This document shows, in pieces, positions 16,494 through 25,707 of a stretch of DNA of 37,204 nucleotides; positions within the stretch are counted from its first letter, which is position 1; every line of letters starts with the position of its first letter. The notes under the pieces are model-generated. The model saw only the letters and a program-made list of their open reading frames with translations. It had not been told where the DNA came from and ran no database searches. A program made the position numbers and the translations under genes. The stretch is from Psychromonas sp. GTDB taxonomy: Bacteria; Pseudomonadota; Gammaproteobacteria; Enterobacterales; Psychromonadaceae. Location: positions 1 to 37,204 of the forward strand of contig JABXKR010000041.1 in assembly GCA_013619145.1 (NCBI GenBank). Reading direction: 5' to 3'.

Positions 16494-16507
16494 TTGATCT
16501 AAATCAA
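16494..16507. promoter_or_regulatory. Perfect FNR-box palindrome
   Basis: TTGAT-CTAA-ATCAA is an exact match to the FNR consensus TTGATNNNNATCAA. An AT-rich -10-like stretch (TTTTATAGC, about 16530-16538) lies about 32-35 bases downstream of its centre, close to the spacing of an FNR-activated class II promoter. This points to the small gene at 16650. The site is symmetric, so a minus-strand transcript is also possible. Confidence 0.65.
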
Positions 16508-16649
16508 TGTAGTTGGGTTATTTATCAGGTTTTATAGCAAAACAGACAAGTTAATGGGTTGTTAATGAAATTATTGACTAACATTAAATTAATATTAAAA
16601 AGTGCTTTAATAAAATGCACTTGAATTTCAATTAAAAAGGGGGGCTATT

Positions 16650-16844
16650 ATGAAATTACTTATGGAACCTAAGTGTTATACCGATATTTGCCTGCATGGT
16701 AAGTGGTTTCATCATGATCACGGCGAGACCAGTGCTTATATGCTAGGTTCTCGAATGATATTTGATTTAGGTATGATGCCAACCACAGATGAAGAGCTTG
16801 AAGCATGTCTTGAACCAATTGCGATACGTCAGCTTTTTGCTTAA
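16650..16844 (+). CDS. Small conserved-looking protein, 64 residues, behind an FNR site
   Basis: A short soluble protein without a signal peptide. It starts at an ATG preceded by a strong purine-rich ribosome binding site (AAAAAGGGGGGC). Striking features are the histidine-rich patch CLHGKWFHHDHGE (residues 14-26) with two cysteines (9 and 14) nearby and an acidic segment TTDEELEACLEP. The Cys/His cluster could bind a metal, but that is inference. I do not recognise the family. The gene is monocistronic, with a perfect FNR box upstream and a strong terminator downstream, so it looks like a real, oxygen-regulated unit. It lies between the nrd operon and ubiG. Confidence 0.7.
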   Translation: MKLLMEPKCYTDICLHGKWFHHDHGETSAYMLGSRMIFDLGMMPTTDEELEACLEPIAIRQLFA

Positions 16845-16871
16845 TAGCTTTTTGGTTAATCTGAAGGCGAT

Positions 16872-16904
16872 AAAAAAGCGCTAACCTTTGTTTAGTGCTT
16901 TTTT
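16872..16904. terminator. Bidirectional terminator between the small gene and ubiG
   Basis: AAAAAAGCGCTAA (16872-16884) pairs with TTAGTGCTTTTTT (16892-16904), with one G-T pair and a seven-base loop. A and T runs flank both sides, so it can end both the plus-strand small gene and the convergent ubiG. Confidence 0.85.
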
Positions 16905-16933
16905 ATATACGCAATAAATTGATCTTTTCTCTG

Positions 16934-17650
16934 TTAAAGTTTCTGGCAACGTAACATATAATTTACATTCACATTATTGGTGATTACAAACTCACCAGCC
17001 AAAACATTAAATTCTACGCCACACAGATCTTCACAGTTTAATGCGGTTTTATCGATTGCAGATAAAAGTTGTGACGGGCGAATAAATTTTTCATATTCAT
17101 GTGTGCCTTTCGGTACCCACTTTAACAAGTGCTCAGCACCTAAAATCATCATTAAATAGGCTTTAAAGGTTTTATTAATTGTTGAAAAATAGACAAAACC
17201 ACCTGGTTTGACCATATCAGAGCACGCTTGAATAATAGAGGCAGGATCTGGAACATGTTCCAACATCTCCATGCAAGTGACAAGATCAAACTGCCCCGCA
17301 TGTTGCACAGCAAACTCTTCTGCTGTTATTTTTCGATAATCAACTTCGCTTTGTGTTTCTAAAGCATGTAAACGTGCAATTTGTAATGAAGCATGCGCCA
17401 TATCGATGCCAATCACTTTTGCGCCTTGTTTGGCCATGCTTTCTGCGAGAATGCCGCCACCACAACCGACATCAACAACTGATTTTGCAAATAAACCGTC
17501 AACGCCTTGCTCTATATATGCTAAACGGGTTGGATTAAGCATATGTAACGGTTTGAAGTCTCCTTCGGGATCCCACCATTGTTCGGCCATTGCTGAGAAT
17601 TTTTCAATCTCTTTGGGATCGACATTATGTGATGTTGTATTTGCAGGCAT
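16934..17650 (-). CDS. ubiG: Ubiquinone biosynthesis O-methyltransferase
   Basis: UbiG performs both O-methylations in ubiquinone synthesis using S-adenosylmethionine. The SAM-binding motif is VVDVGCGGGILAESMAKQG, followed by the acidic end of strand 2 (VIGID) and the family segment VTCMEMLEHVPDP. The N-terminal SHNVDPKEIEKFSAMAEQWW matches the family start. I choose the ATG at 17650 (238 residues) over the ORF start at 17713, because the extra 21 residues are not family-like and contain a TATAAT -10 sequence. It is divergent from gyrA, as in E. coli, and converges on the FNR-linked small gene. No odd features. Confidence 0.94.
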   Translation of the reverse strand: MPANTTSHNVDPKEIEKFSAMAEQWWDPEGDFKPLHMLNPTRLAYIEQGVDGLFAKSVVDVGCGGGILAESMAKQGAKVIGIDMAHASLQIARLHALETQSEVDYRKITAEEFAVQHAGQFDLVTCMEMLEHVPDPASIIQACSDMVKPGGFVYFSTINKTFKAYLMMILGAEHLLKWVPKGTHEYEKFIRPSQLLSAIDKTALNCEDLCGVEFNVLAGEFVITNNVNVNYMLRCQKL

Positions 17651-17958
17651 GCTATTTACCAAATTTTCTAAAGTGGGCGCATTATAACCTGATAATTTTA
17701 ATAATAAATTCATTTTAGCAATTGCAGGAATAGTGCTCTTTTCATAATCTATTTATCTGCTGACGATACTCGCTTGAACTTTGTTAGATACAGGCATTTA
17801 AAAGCTGCTATTAGCTTCTTTTAACAACAGATTGACAGTTATCTCATATTCATACGAACATTTGCTGTGAATGCGTTTATTCGTCACTATTTTATGCTAG
17901 TATGCGCAACTCACTAAAATTCAGTCGATATTCTAATAAATTAAGGATTTAGGTCTCT
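17651..17958. promoter_or_regulatory. Divergent ubiG-gyrA promoter region
   Basis: This 308-bp stretch has no gene. For ubiG (minus strand) a perfect -10 TATAAT lies at 17686-17681, 31 bases before the chosen ATG, without a good -35. For gyrA an extended -10 (TG-C-TAGTAT, 17895-17903) lies 56 bases before its ATG, with a weak -35. A TTGACA at 17832-17837 has no matching -10 at the right distance. gyrA has a fair ribosome binding site (AAGGA) at 17943. Confidence 0.4.
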
Positions 17959-20490
17959 ATGAGCGAATTTGCCTCTGACGTTTCTCCAATCAACATTGAA
18001 GATGAATTAAAGAACTCTTATCTTGATTATGCAATGAGCGTAATTGTCGGGCGTGCATTGCCTGACGTGCGTGATGGTCTTAAACCGGTTCACCGCCGTG
18101 TCTTATTTGCAATGAGTGTATTGCGTAATGACTGGAACAAACCCTATAAAAAATCAGCACGTGTTGTTGGTGATGTAATTGGTAAATATCACCCGCATGG
18201 TGATACTGCGGTATACGATACCATTGTTCGTATGGCTCAGCCTTTCTCTTTACGCTATATGCTGGTTGACGGACAAGGTAACTTCGGTTCTGTCGATGGT
18301 GATAGTGCTGCGGCGATGCGTTATACGGAAATCCGTATGGACAAAATCGCGCATGAGATATTAGCCGATTTAGATAAAGAAACGGTCGATTTTGTGCCTA
18401 ACTATGACGGTACAGAATTTATTCCTGAAGTAATGCCAACGAAAGTGCCTAACTTGCTAGTTAATGGTTCATCAGGTATCGCAGTCGGTATGGCAACCAA
18501 TATTCCACCACATAATTTGGGTGAAGTGATCGATGGTTGTTTAGCATTAATTGAAAATCCCGAACTAACCATTAATGAACTGATTGAATACATTCCAGGA
18601 CCCGATTTCCCGACAGCTGGTATTATTAATGGCCGTAAAGGCATTGTTGATGGCTACCATACGGGGCGCGGTAAAGTAAAAATTCGTGCTAAAGCGGATA
18701 TTGAAGTTAATGATAAAACAGGTCGTGAAACCATTGTTGTTCATGAGCTGCCTTACCAGGTTAATAAAGCACGTCTAATCGAAAAAATTGCTGAGCTGGT
18801 AAAAGATAAAAAAATTGAGGGGATCAGTGCCCTGCGTGATGAGTCAGACAAAGACGGCATGCGCATGGTGGTTGAAGTGAAACGTGGTGAAGTGGGGGAG
18901 GTGATTTTAAATAACCTTTACGCACAAACACAGATGCAGGTTTCATTTGGTATTAATGCGGTGGCATTAGATCACGGTCAACCAAAACTGTTTAACCTCA
19001 AAGAGATGTTAGAAGCGTTTATCTTGCATCGTCGCGAAGTGGTGACACGCCGCACCGTATTTGAGCTGAAAAAAGCTCGCGATCGCGCCCATATCCTCGA
19101 AGGTTTAGCTATTTCACTGGCTAATATCGAACCTATCATTAAGCTTATTCGCCACTCGGCAACGCCAGCAGAAGCAAAAATCGCCCTGCAATCACAAGGT
19201 TGGGAACTCGGTAATGTAGCAGCGATGCTTGAAGCCTCTGGGGTTGATGCGGCTCGTCCTGATGGGTTGGCCATTGAGTTTGGCGTGCGTGATAACAGTT
19301 ATTATATGACTGAAGTGCAAGCACAGGCGATTCTGGATCTGCGTTTACATAAATTAACCGGTCTTGAGCACGAGAAAATCTTAAGTGAATATAAAGAGCT
19401 GTTAGATATTATCGCGGCACTGTTGTTCATTTTAGAAAATCCAGCGCGTTTAATGGAAGTGATTCGTGAAGAGCTAGAAGAGATTCGTGCTAACTTTGGC
19501 GATCCTCGTCGTACCGAAATTACCGCGAGTGAAGCTGATCTTTGTATGGAAGATTTGATTAACGAAGAAGATGTGGTGGTGACGCTTTCTCATGAAGGTT
19601 ACGTTAAATACCAACCGTTAACGGATTACGAAGCGCAGCGCCGTGGTGGTAAAGGTAAATCAGCAACTAAAATGAAAGATGAAGATTTCATCGAAAAACT
19701 CTTAGTTGCCAGTACCCACGATACGATTTTATGTTTCTCTACTCGCGGCCGTTTATATTGGTTGAAAGTATTCCAATTACCACTGGCTTCTCGTCAGGCT
19801 CGCGGTCGTCCAATCGTCAATATCTTGCCGCTGGAAGAGGGCGAACGTATCACTGCGATTCTACCTGTGCGTGAATATGAAGATGATAAGTTTGTGTTTA
19901 TGGCAACCGCCAACGGTACAGTTAAGAAAACCGCATTAAGTGCTTACAGCCGTCCGCGTGCAAGTGGTTTGATTGCCATTAACTTAAATGAAGACAATGA
20001 GTTAATCGGTGCGCAAATAACTAATGGTGAAAATGAGATCATGATTTTCTCTGATGCAGGTAAAGTTGTGCGCTTTAAAGAAGCGGAAGAAACTACCGTA
20101 ACTGATGAAGATGGTAATGTTGTTTTAGATGAAAATGGTACTAAGAGCCGTGCAACGCAAGGTGTTATCTCAATCAAAGTGAGTGAGCGTAACGGTAAAG
20201 TTGTTGGTGCCGTACAGGTTGATGATAATGATGAGATCATGCTTATATCTAATAAAGGTACATTAGTTCGTACACCTGTTGGTGGCGTGTCTGTGGTCGG
20301 ACGTAATACTCAAGGTGTAACACTTATCAAAACACGCGAAGATGAACAGATTGTAGCTTTGCAGCGCATTGATGAAATCAAAGATCTGCCTGTTTATGAA
20401 GAGGAAGGCGAGGCTGTTGAAAATCAGACGGAACAAGCGGTTTCTGAAAATGAGACCGTAACTGACGAATCCTCAGAATCCCAAGAATAA
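17959..20490 (+). CDS. gyrA: DNA gyrase subunit A
   Basis: The DNA-cleaving subunit of gyrase, which introduces negative supercoils with GyrB. It is 843 residues (E. coli 875). The winged-helix/tower part contains the active-site tyrosine in [10 protein letters not shown] (Tyr122 equivalent) and the quinolone-binding region [20 protein letters not shown]. The C-terminal beta-pinwheel begins near residue 530 and carries the GyrA box QRRGGKG needed for DNA wrapping. The tail is acidic, as usual. Residue 83 is Thr where E. coli has Ser; Thr is the normal state in some genera, so it is not proof of resistance. It is transcribed alone, ending at a strong terminator before serC. Confidence 0.98.
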   Translation: MSEFASDVSPINIEDELKNSYLDYAMSVIVGRALPDVRDGLKPVHRRVLFAMSVLRNDWNKPYKKSARVVGDVIGKYHPHGDTAVYDTIVRMAQPFSLRYMLVDGQGNFGSVDGDSAAAMRYTEIRMDKIAHEILADLDKETVDFVPNYDGTEFIPEVMPTKVPNLLVNGSSGIAVGMATNIPPHNLGEVIDGCLALIENPELTINELIEYIPGPDFPTAGIINGRKGIVDGYHTGRGKVKIRAKADIEVNDKTGRETIVVHELPYQVNKARLIEKIAELVKDKKIEGISALRDESDKDGMRMVVEVKRGEVGEVILNNLYAQTQMQVSFGINAVALDHGQPKLFNLKEMLEAFILHRREVVTRRTVFELKKARDRAHILEGLAISLANIEPIIKLIRHSATPAEAKIALQSQGWELGNVAAMLEASGVDAARPDGLAIEFGVRDNSYYMTEVQAQAILDLRLHKLTGLEHEKILSEYKELLDIIAALLFILENPARLMEVIREELEEIRANFGDPRRTEITASEADLCMEDLINEEDVVVTLSHEGYVKYQPLTDYEAQRRGGKGKSATKMKDEDFIEKLLVASTHDTILCFSTRGRLYWLKVFQLPLASRQARGRPIVNILPLEEGERITAILPVREYEDDKFVFMATANGTVKKTALSAYSRPRASGLIAINLNEDNELIGAQITNGENEIMIFSDAGKVVRFKEAEETTVTDEDGNVVLDENGTKSRATQGVISIKVSERNGKVVGAVQVDDNDEIMLISNKGTLVRTPVGGVSVVGRNTQGVTLIKTREDEQIVALQRIDEIKDLPVYEEEGEAVENQTEQAVSENETVTDESSESQE

Positions 20491-20503
20491 ACAATTCAGA
20501 CAT

Positions 20504-20534
20504 TAAAATAAGCGGCCTTGGCCGCTTATTTTAT
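20504..20534 (+). terminator. Intrinsic terminator after gyrA
   Basis: AAAATAAGCGGCC (20505-20517) pairs perfectly with GGCCGCTTATTTT (20520-20532), 14 bases after the gyrA stop, followed by a T-rich stretch. Its A/T flanks could work both ways, but only gyrA precedes it. serC begins 20 bases later, so serC needs a promoter close to or inside this hairpin, or readthrough. Confidence 0.85.
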
Positions 20535-20554
20535 TTTAAGAGACAAGCAATATA

Positions 20555-21643
20555 ATGACTAAAATATTTAATTTCTGTGCAGGTCCGGCAATGTTACCGG
20601 AAGCGGTTATGCAAAAAGCACAACAAGAATTTTGTAACTGGCAAGGCCTGGGTGTTTCAGTGATGGAAGTGAGTCACCGTAGCCCCGAATATATCGAAAT
20701 GGCATTACAGGCAGAACAGGATTTACGTGATTTGATGGAAATTCCTGATAATTATAAAGTCTTATTTTGTCATGGTGGCGGTCGCGGTCAGTTTGCTGCT
20801 GTACCATTAAATCTTCTTGATGATAAATTAGACGCGGATTATCTATTAACGGGTCAATGGTCAAAAGCTGCGGTAGTTGAAGCTAAAAAACATGCTCGCA
20901 TCGCTGAAACTAATATCATGACTGAAACTGCGGATGGAAAAGTGAATGTTCAAGCCTGTGCTGATTGGCAAATCAACGCTGGCGCAGCTTATGTGCATTA
21001 CTGTCCAAATGAAACGATTGAAGGTATTGAAATCTTTGAAACACCGGAAACGGGTGTAGTGCCATTAGTTGCCGATTTCAGCTCTACAATTTTATCTCGC
21101 CCAATTGATGTTTCGAAATTTGGTATTATTTACGCAGGCGCGCAAAAGAATATCGGCCCATCCGGTTTAGCAATTGCGATTGTACGTGATGATCTGATTG
21201 GTAAAGCACGTAAAGTGATTCCATCAATTTTAGATTACAAAGTACAAGCAGATGCTGGCTCAATGTATAACACGCCGCCAACATATGCCTGGTACTTAGC
21301 TGGTTTAGTTTTTAAATGGCTTAAAGAGCAGGGCGGTTTAGTTGAAATTGAAAAGAAAAATATCGCTAAAGCGCAGCTGCTTTATGGTTTTATCGATAAA
21401 TCTGACTTTTATGCTAACAACGTTGATAACTGCGTGCGCAGCCGTATGAATATTCCCTTTACACTTAGCGATGACAGTTTAAATGAGACGTTTTTAAGCG
21501 AGTCTAAAGAAGCCGGTCTATTGACTTTAAAAGGTCACAAGTTAGTCGGCGGTATGCGTGCAAGTATCTACAATGCAATGCCAATTGAAGGCGTGCAGGC
21601 ATTAGTTGACTTTATGGCTGATTTTGAAAAAAAATACGCTTAA
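20555..21643 (+). CDS. serC: Phosphoserine aminotransferase
   Basis: SerC transfers the amino group from glutamate to 3-phosphohydroxypyruvate (serine synthesis) and serves the parallel step of pyridoxal phosphate synthesis. It is 362 residues, as usual. The start [20 protein letters not shown] is typical. The family block [17 protein letters not shown] and the phosphate-binding CHGGGRGQF are present; the PLP lysine is in [15 protein letters not shown]. It is the first gene of serC-hisC-aroA, 39 bp before hisC. In many gammaproteobacteria serC and aroA are cotranscribed. No oddities. Confidence 0.97.
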   Translation: MTKIFNFCAGPAMLPEAVMQKAQQEFCNWQGLGVSVMEVSHRSPEYIEMALQAEQDLRDLMEIPDNYKVLFCHGGGRGQFAAVPLNLLDDKLDADYLLTGQWSKAAVVEAKKHARIAETNIMTETADGKVNVQACADWQINAGAAYVHYCPNETIEGIEIFETPETGVVPLVADFSSTILSRPIDVSKFGIIYAGAQKNIGPSGLAIAIVRDDLIGKARKVIPSILDYKVQADAGSMYNTPPTYAWYLAGLVFKWLKEQGGLVEIEKKNIAKAQLLYGFIDKSDFYANNVDNCVRSRMNIPFTLSDDSLNETFLSESKEAGLLTLKGHKLVGGMRASIYNAMPIEGVQALVDFMADFEKKYA

Positions 21644-21682
21644 TAAAAACTTAAATTTCAATTAATGGATTAGGAATAACAG

Positions 21683-22786
21683 ATGAGTTGTGATTTTTTA
21701 AATATTGCCAATAGTGGTGTACAAAAACTACATCCCTATCAAGCTGGTAAACCAACTGACGAATTAGAGCGTGAGCTTGGTATTACCAATATTGTAAAAC
21801 TAGCTTCTAATGAAAATCCGCTCGGTTTAAGTGATTCTGTAAAAGTCGCTTTGCAGAAAGAATTGAGCGAGTTAACACGTTATCCTGATGCCAATGGTTA
21901 TTATCTAAAACAAGCGCTTGCTGAAAAATATGCCGTTGAGTTACAGCAGGTGACATTAGGTAATGGCTCTAACGATCTGCTCGAGCTAGTTGCGCGCGCA
22001 TTTGTAAGCTGTGAAAATGAAGTTATATTTGCACAATATGCTTTTGTAGTTTACCCAATTGTTACTCAAGCAATTGGCGCAAAAGCGGTTGTTGTGCCAG
22101 CTAAAGATTACGGTCACGACTTGGATGCAATGGCCGATGCTATTACAAATAATACCAAGCTGATTTTTATTGCTAATCCAAATAATCCTACGGGGACATT
22201 TTTAGAACAAGATGAGATTAAATCTTTCCTAACTAAGGTTCCTGAAAATGTTTTAGTGGTATTAGATGAAGCATATTTTGAATACGCATCAGCGGATCGC
22301 CGTGGTAATGCCATTGAGTGGATTAAAGAGTTTCCTAACCTGATTATTTTACGCACTTTCTCAAAAGCGTATGGTTTAGCTGGATTGCGCGTAGGTTACT
22401 CTATTTCAAATCCGCAAATAGCTGATATTTTAAACCGGGTACGTCAACCATTTAACTGTAATGCGTTAGCGCTTAAGGCTGCGGAAACTATTCTGCAAGA
22501 TGAAAAATACTTACAAGAAAGTATTAAATTAAATAATGCAGGGATGGCCGATTTAAGTACATTTTTCCGCGAGCATGAACTTGAGTATATCCCGTCAATG
22601 GGTAATTTTATTACCGTAAATGTTGCTACCTCCGGTGATAAGGTTTACCAGGAGTTATTAAAGGAAGGGGTGATTGTACGTCCTATCACAGGTTATGGTT
22701 TACCTAACCACCTTCGTATTAGTATTGGTACTCAAGCTGAAAACCAACGTTTTAAACAAGCACTGGTTAAAGTGCTTGAGCTGTAG
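21683..22786 (+). CDS. hisC: Histidinol-phosphate aminotransferase-type enzyme (HisC2-like)
   Basis: A fold type I PLP aminotransferase of 367 residues. Recognised from KLASNENPLGLS near the N-terminus, the substrate/PLP segment TLGNGSNDLLELVAR, FIANPNNPTGTF, and the PLP lysine in RTFSKAYGLAGLRVGY. It sits between serC and aroA and outside a his operon, a place where hisC2-type enzymes often act as aromatic aminotransferases on phenylpyruvate or prephenate as well as on imidazole acetol phosphate. Which role dominates here cannot be read from the sequence. A good ribosome binding site (AGGAAT) precedes the ATG. Confidence 0.9.
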   Translation: MSCDFLNIANSGVQKLHPYQAGKPTDELERELGITNIVKLASNENPLGLSDSVKVALQKELSELTRYPDANGYYLKQALAEKYAVELQQVTLGNGSNDLLELVARAFVSCENEVIFAQYAFVVYPIVTQAIGAKAVVVPAKDYGHDLDAMADAITNNTKLIFIANPNNPTGTFLEQDEIKSFLTKVPENVLVVLDEAYFEYASADRRGNAIEWIKEFPNLIILRTFSKAYGLAGLRVGYSISNPQIADILNRVRQPFNCNALALKAAETILQDEKYLQESIKLNNAGMADLSTFFREHELEYIPSMGNFITVNVATSGDKVYQELLKEGVIVRPITGYGLPNHLRISIGTQAENQRFKQALVKVLEL

Positions 22787-22851
22787 TTATTAATAGAGAT
22801 TATTAATTGAAAATTATTAATCTAGTTTTAAGTCAGAAAATAGAGAATATT

Positions 22852-24144
22852 ATGGAACAATTATTATTAAAACCAATTGCTAAAGTTGATGGTGAAATCA
22901 ATCTTCCTGGTTCAAAAAGCCTGTCTAATCGTGCGCTTCTATTAGCTGCATTAGCAAAAGGGACAACTACTTTAACTAACTTATTGGATAGTGACGATAT
23001 TCGTCATATGCTAAACGCGCTTAAAAAACTAGGCGTTAATTACCAACTTTCTGATGATAAAAAACAATGTGTTGTTGAAGGTTTAGGCCGAGCATTCAAT
23101 ACGACAGAGCTTGGTCAACTAGAGCTGTTTTTAGGTAATGCAGGTACAGCGATGCGTCCACTTTGTGCGGCGCTTTGTTTAGGCCAGGGTGAATATGTAT
23201 TAACTGGTGAGCCGCGTATGTTTGAGCGTCCAATCGGCAGTTTAGTCGATGCACTGCAACAAGCCGGTGCCGATGTTACTTATCTAAAAGATGAAAACTA
23301 CCCGCCACTTAAAATTAAAGGTACAGGCCTAAAAGGTGGAAAAATCGAGATTGACGGTAGTGTCTCAAGTCAGTTTTTAACTGCATTTTTAATGTCTGCA
23401 CCAATGGCAACAGAAGACACTACAATTGAAATTGTTGGCGAACTGGTTTCTAAACCGTATATCAAAATCACTCTGCAGATTATGCAGGACTTTGGCATTG
23501 AAGTTGATAATGAAAATGGTGAGTACCAACGTTTTGTTATTAAAGCGGGACAAACCTATACGGCTCCTGGTGATTACTTAGTGGAAGGTGATGCGTCATC
23601 AGCATCATACTTTTTAGCTGCAGCCGCAATCGGCGGCGGAAGTATTAAAGTGACTGGTATCGGTAAAAAATCGGTACAAGGTGATATTCAATTTGCTGAT
23701 GCATTAGAGGCGATGGGCGCAAATATTGAATGGGGCGATGATTATATCAAAGCCAGCAAAGGAGAGCTTAAAGCCATCGATATGGATATGAACCATATTC
23801 CGGATGCGGCTATGACGATTGCTGTCGCAGCTCTGTTTGCTGAAGGTACCACGAAAATTCGCAACGTTTATAACTGGCGTGTTAAGGAAACAGATCGTTT
23901 ATATGCAATGGCAACAGAGCTGCGTAAAGTAGGCGCAACGGTTGTTGAAGGTCATGACTTTATAGAAGTGACACCGCCGGCAAAACTTAACCATGCCGCT
24001 ATTGATACCTATGATGATCACCGTATGGCGATGTGCTTTTCGTTAGTGGCTTTAAGTGATACGCCGGTTACTATCAACGATCCTAAGTGTACATCCAAAA
24101 CATTCCCGGATTATTTTGAAAAGTTAGCTTCGGTTAGTTGCTAA
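22852..24144 (+). CDS. aroA: 3-phosphoshikimate 1-carboxyvinyltransferase (EPSP synthase)
   Basis: AroA joins shikimate 3-phosphate and phosphoenolpyruvate, the sixth step of the shikimate pathway. Signatures: [20 protein letters not shown] near residue 20, the family block [17 protein letters not shown] near 90, and the C-terminal [17 protein letters not shown] with HRMAMCF. I choose the ATG at 22852 (MEQLLLKPI, 430 residues), which has a GAG nearby; the longer frame begins at a TTG at 22807 and adds 15 non-family residues. It is the last gene of the serC-hisC-aroA operon and is followed by a strong terminator. The [13 protein letters not shown] region looks like the ordinary glyphosate-sensitive class I enzyme. 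Confidence 0.97.
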   Translation: MEQLLLKPIAKVDGEINLPGSKSLSNRALLLAALAKGTTTLTNLLDSDDIRHMLNALKKLGVNYQLSDDKKQCVVEGLGRAFNTTELGQLELFLGNAGTAMRPLCAALCLGQGEYVLTGEPRMFERPIGSLVDALQQAGADVTYLKDENYPPLKIKGTGLKGGKIEIDGSVSSQFLTAFLMSAPMATEDTTIEIVGELVSKPYIKITLQIMQDFGIEVDNENGEYQRFVIKAGQTYTAPGDYLVEGDASSASYFLAAAAIGGGSIKVTGIGKKSVQGDIQFADALEAMGANIEWGDDYIKASKGELKAIDMDMNHIPDAAMTIAVAALFAEGTTKIRNVYNWRVKETDRLYAMATELRKVGATVVEGHDFIEVTPPAKLNHAAIDTYDDHRMAMCFSLVALSDTPVTINDPKCTSKTFPDYFEKLASVSC

Positions 24145-24159
24145 TCGATAGTAATAGCG

Positions 24160-24198
24160 AATAATAAAGCCTTGCATCGCAAGGCTTTATTATTTTTT
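24160..24198 (+). terminator. Intrinsic terminator after aroA
   Basis: AATAATAAAGCCTTGC (24160-24175) pairs perfectly with GCAAGGCTTTATTATT (24179-24194) around a three-base loop and is followed by four T. It ends the serC-hisC-aroA operon. Confidence 0.92.
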
Positions 24199-24622
24199 CA
24201 GAAAGATAATTCCTGAACATTTTTTTCTACCGTAAGAAAGAAACCTTCTAGGGAGGAAAGCAGGCCACTTTCTGAAAAGGTGGATCTTTAACTAAAGTTT
24301 GTTTATTTCAGAGTCTCTTTTGCCACCGTCGCCATGTGTTATTTTTTGTATATCCGTTCATTGAAATTCCAGCTAAAAAATTCCAGAGCAGCGCTAGACT
24401 TATAGTAAATGTATTAATGATGTGATCTTATATTGCATAAAATAAATTGATACTAACAAGGTATGGGTTTTAGCGGGGAAGTAGTCGCTTTAGCTTACCA
24501 GAGATGCTAAGAAATAATGCCAGAAATAAAACTCATAATGACCTTCATTTTAACCTGTTAGATTGATTGCTTATTTTATGTGTTTGCTACTATTGATAAG
24601 AGATTTAATTGGGAGGAATACA
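24199..24622. other. Gene-free stretch between aroA and the usp gene
   Basis: About 420 bp of AT-rich DNA. I see no ORF with coding character, no RNA gene and no clear repeat. The last 20 bases hold the strong ribosome binding site of the usp gene (GGGAGGAAT). The usp promoter must lie here, but I could not place convincing boxes. Confidence 0.5.
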
Positions 24623-25162
24623 ATGAGCTATAAGCATATATTAGTCGTTGTTGATTTATCTAAATCCAGTGAAGTAGTGATCAGTAAAGCGGTTTCATTA
24701 GCTAGAGGTGCTCAATCGAAACTTTCATTTATTTATGTTGATGCTAGTTATGTAAGTACCATAGGGCTAGTTAAAACAGCAGTTGATAAGGTCGAAGCTG
24801 AAGAAAAAGGTATATTGCAAAAAGAGTTGCAAGCATTAGCTGTTCAGGTTGATTATCCGATCACCAACACTTTGGTTGTAATGGGAAATTTGAACGATAC
24901 ACTAAAAACAACAGTTAAAGAAATGGATGTTGATCTATTAGTTTGCGGGCATCATCATGATTTCTGGAGTCGTCTATTATCTTCAGTGCTAACTATACCC
25001 AAACTACCTGAAGATGCAGATTCAGAGGAACGCGCGGATGCCAGAACAAGGCACAACATGAAGATAATGGTTATTCCCTTTTCAAATGTTGTAACGCAGA
25101 GCTGGCTTTCGAGCGTTCCTCCCACAGGGCAAGGCGGGAGGAAACTCTCTTCGGCGTTATGA
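24623..25162 (+). pseudogene. Universal stress protein UspA, C-terminus replaced by a MITE
   Basis: Starts at the ATG at 24623, behind a very good ribosome binding site; the longer ORF start upstream is not family-like. Residues 1-122 are clearly UspA: MSYKHILVVVDLSKSSE, and DLLVCGHHHDFWSRLLSSV corresponding to E. coli DLVVCGHHQDFWSKLMSSA. At 24994 the coding sequence enters a MITE, and the last 57 codons are MITE sequence ending at 25162. The family needs about 20 more residues here, including the final beta strand (VDMLIVPL in E. coli). A short reading after the element (25260-25298; SIANGAN) may be the old tail, but the match is weak. Probably inactive or altered. Confidence 0.85.
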
Positions 25163-25259
25163 AGTATTGATTTAGAACGACTAGATCTTCAACTTCATGC
25201 CTTGAATAGGGCCACCTCCCGACTTGCTGATTCCTGCATCTTCAGGTAGCTTGGGTATA
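24994..25259. mobile_element. 266-bp MITE with 27-bp terminal inverted repeats
   Basis: TATACCCAAACTACCTGAAG at 24994 onward and its inverted copy ending at 25259 match at 25 of 27 positions. The ends begin with TATA, so a TA target duplication, as made by Tc1/mariner or IS630-type transposases, is possible but cannot be separated from the repeat itself. There is no transposase ORF inside, so it would depend on one encoded elsewhere. It disrupts the usp gene. A decayed relative of its left end lies at 3798-3838. Confidence 0.88.
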
Positions 25260-25707
25260 AGCATTGCGAATGGGGCAAACTATGTGTGTGCTATATAGTG
25301 ACGGTACTGGCCCTGTTCGGATCGTCCTATTTAATCGCCATGCGGCTCTGTGCGTGAACACTGATGAGCGGAAAAAGGTGCCTGAAACTCACTTCTAGCG
25401 AATAAAATCCCCTACAAAAATGAAATGCCTACAAACCGGACATATATGGACGCCCCATTTTTAAATATCTCCCCCGACTTTTGTCGAGCATCGACGCCAC
25501 TTGAAAGTTGATGTTTTATTGCGCAAATGCCGTCAAAGTTCACGGCAATACCATGCTAAAATTAATATAAGGTTGCATATAGGCTGTGATGAAAACCTAT
25601 TCCCAGCATGAGTGACACCGTCTGAACATGTTTGAGGTCTATTTGGTAATTATTCGTAATAATATAAATGTTTAAAGCAACTTTTTTTGATAAAACAGGG
25701 AAATATT
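25260..25707. other. Gene-free stretch with a group II intron-like fragment
   Basis: About 450 bp between the MITE and the diguanylate cyclase remnant, with no ORF of coding character. 25341-25392 contains GTGCGTGAACACTGATGAG and, soon after, GGTGCCTGAAACTCAC, which resemble conserved domain I segments of bacterial group II introns (recalled, not searched). Further on are two small hairpins: CGAC/GTCG near 25480 and TGCCGT/ACGGCA near 25530. The end carries the AGGG ribosome binding site for the TTG at 25708. Confidence 0.35.

Noticed and set aside
18190-18260. GyrA Thr83 as a quinolone-resistance mutation
   Set aside because: Thr is the natural residue at this position in some genera and Asp87 is normal, so it gives no evidence of resistance.
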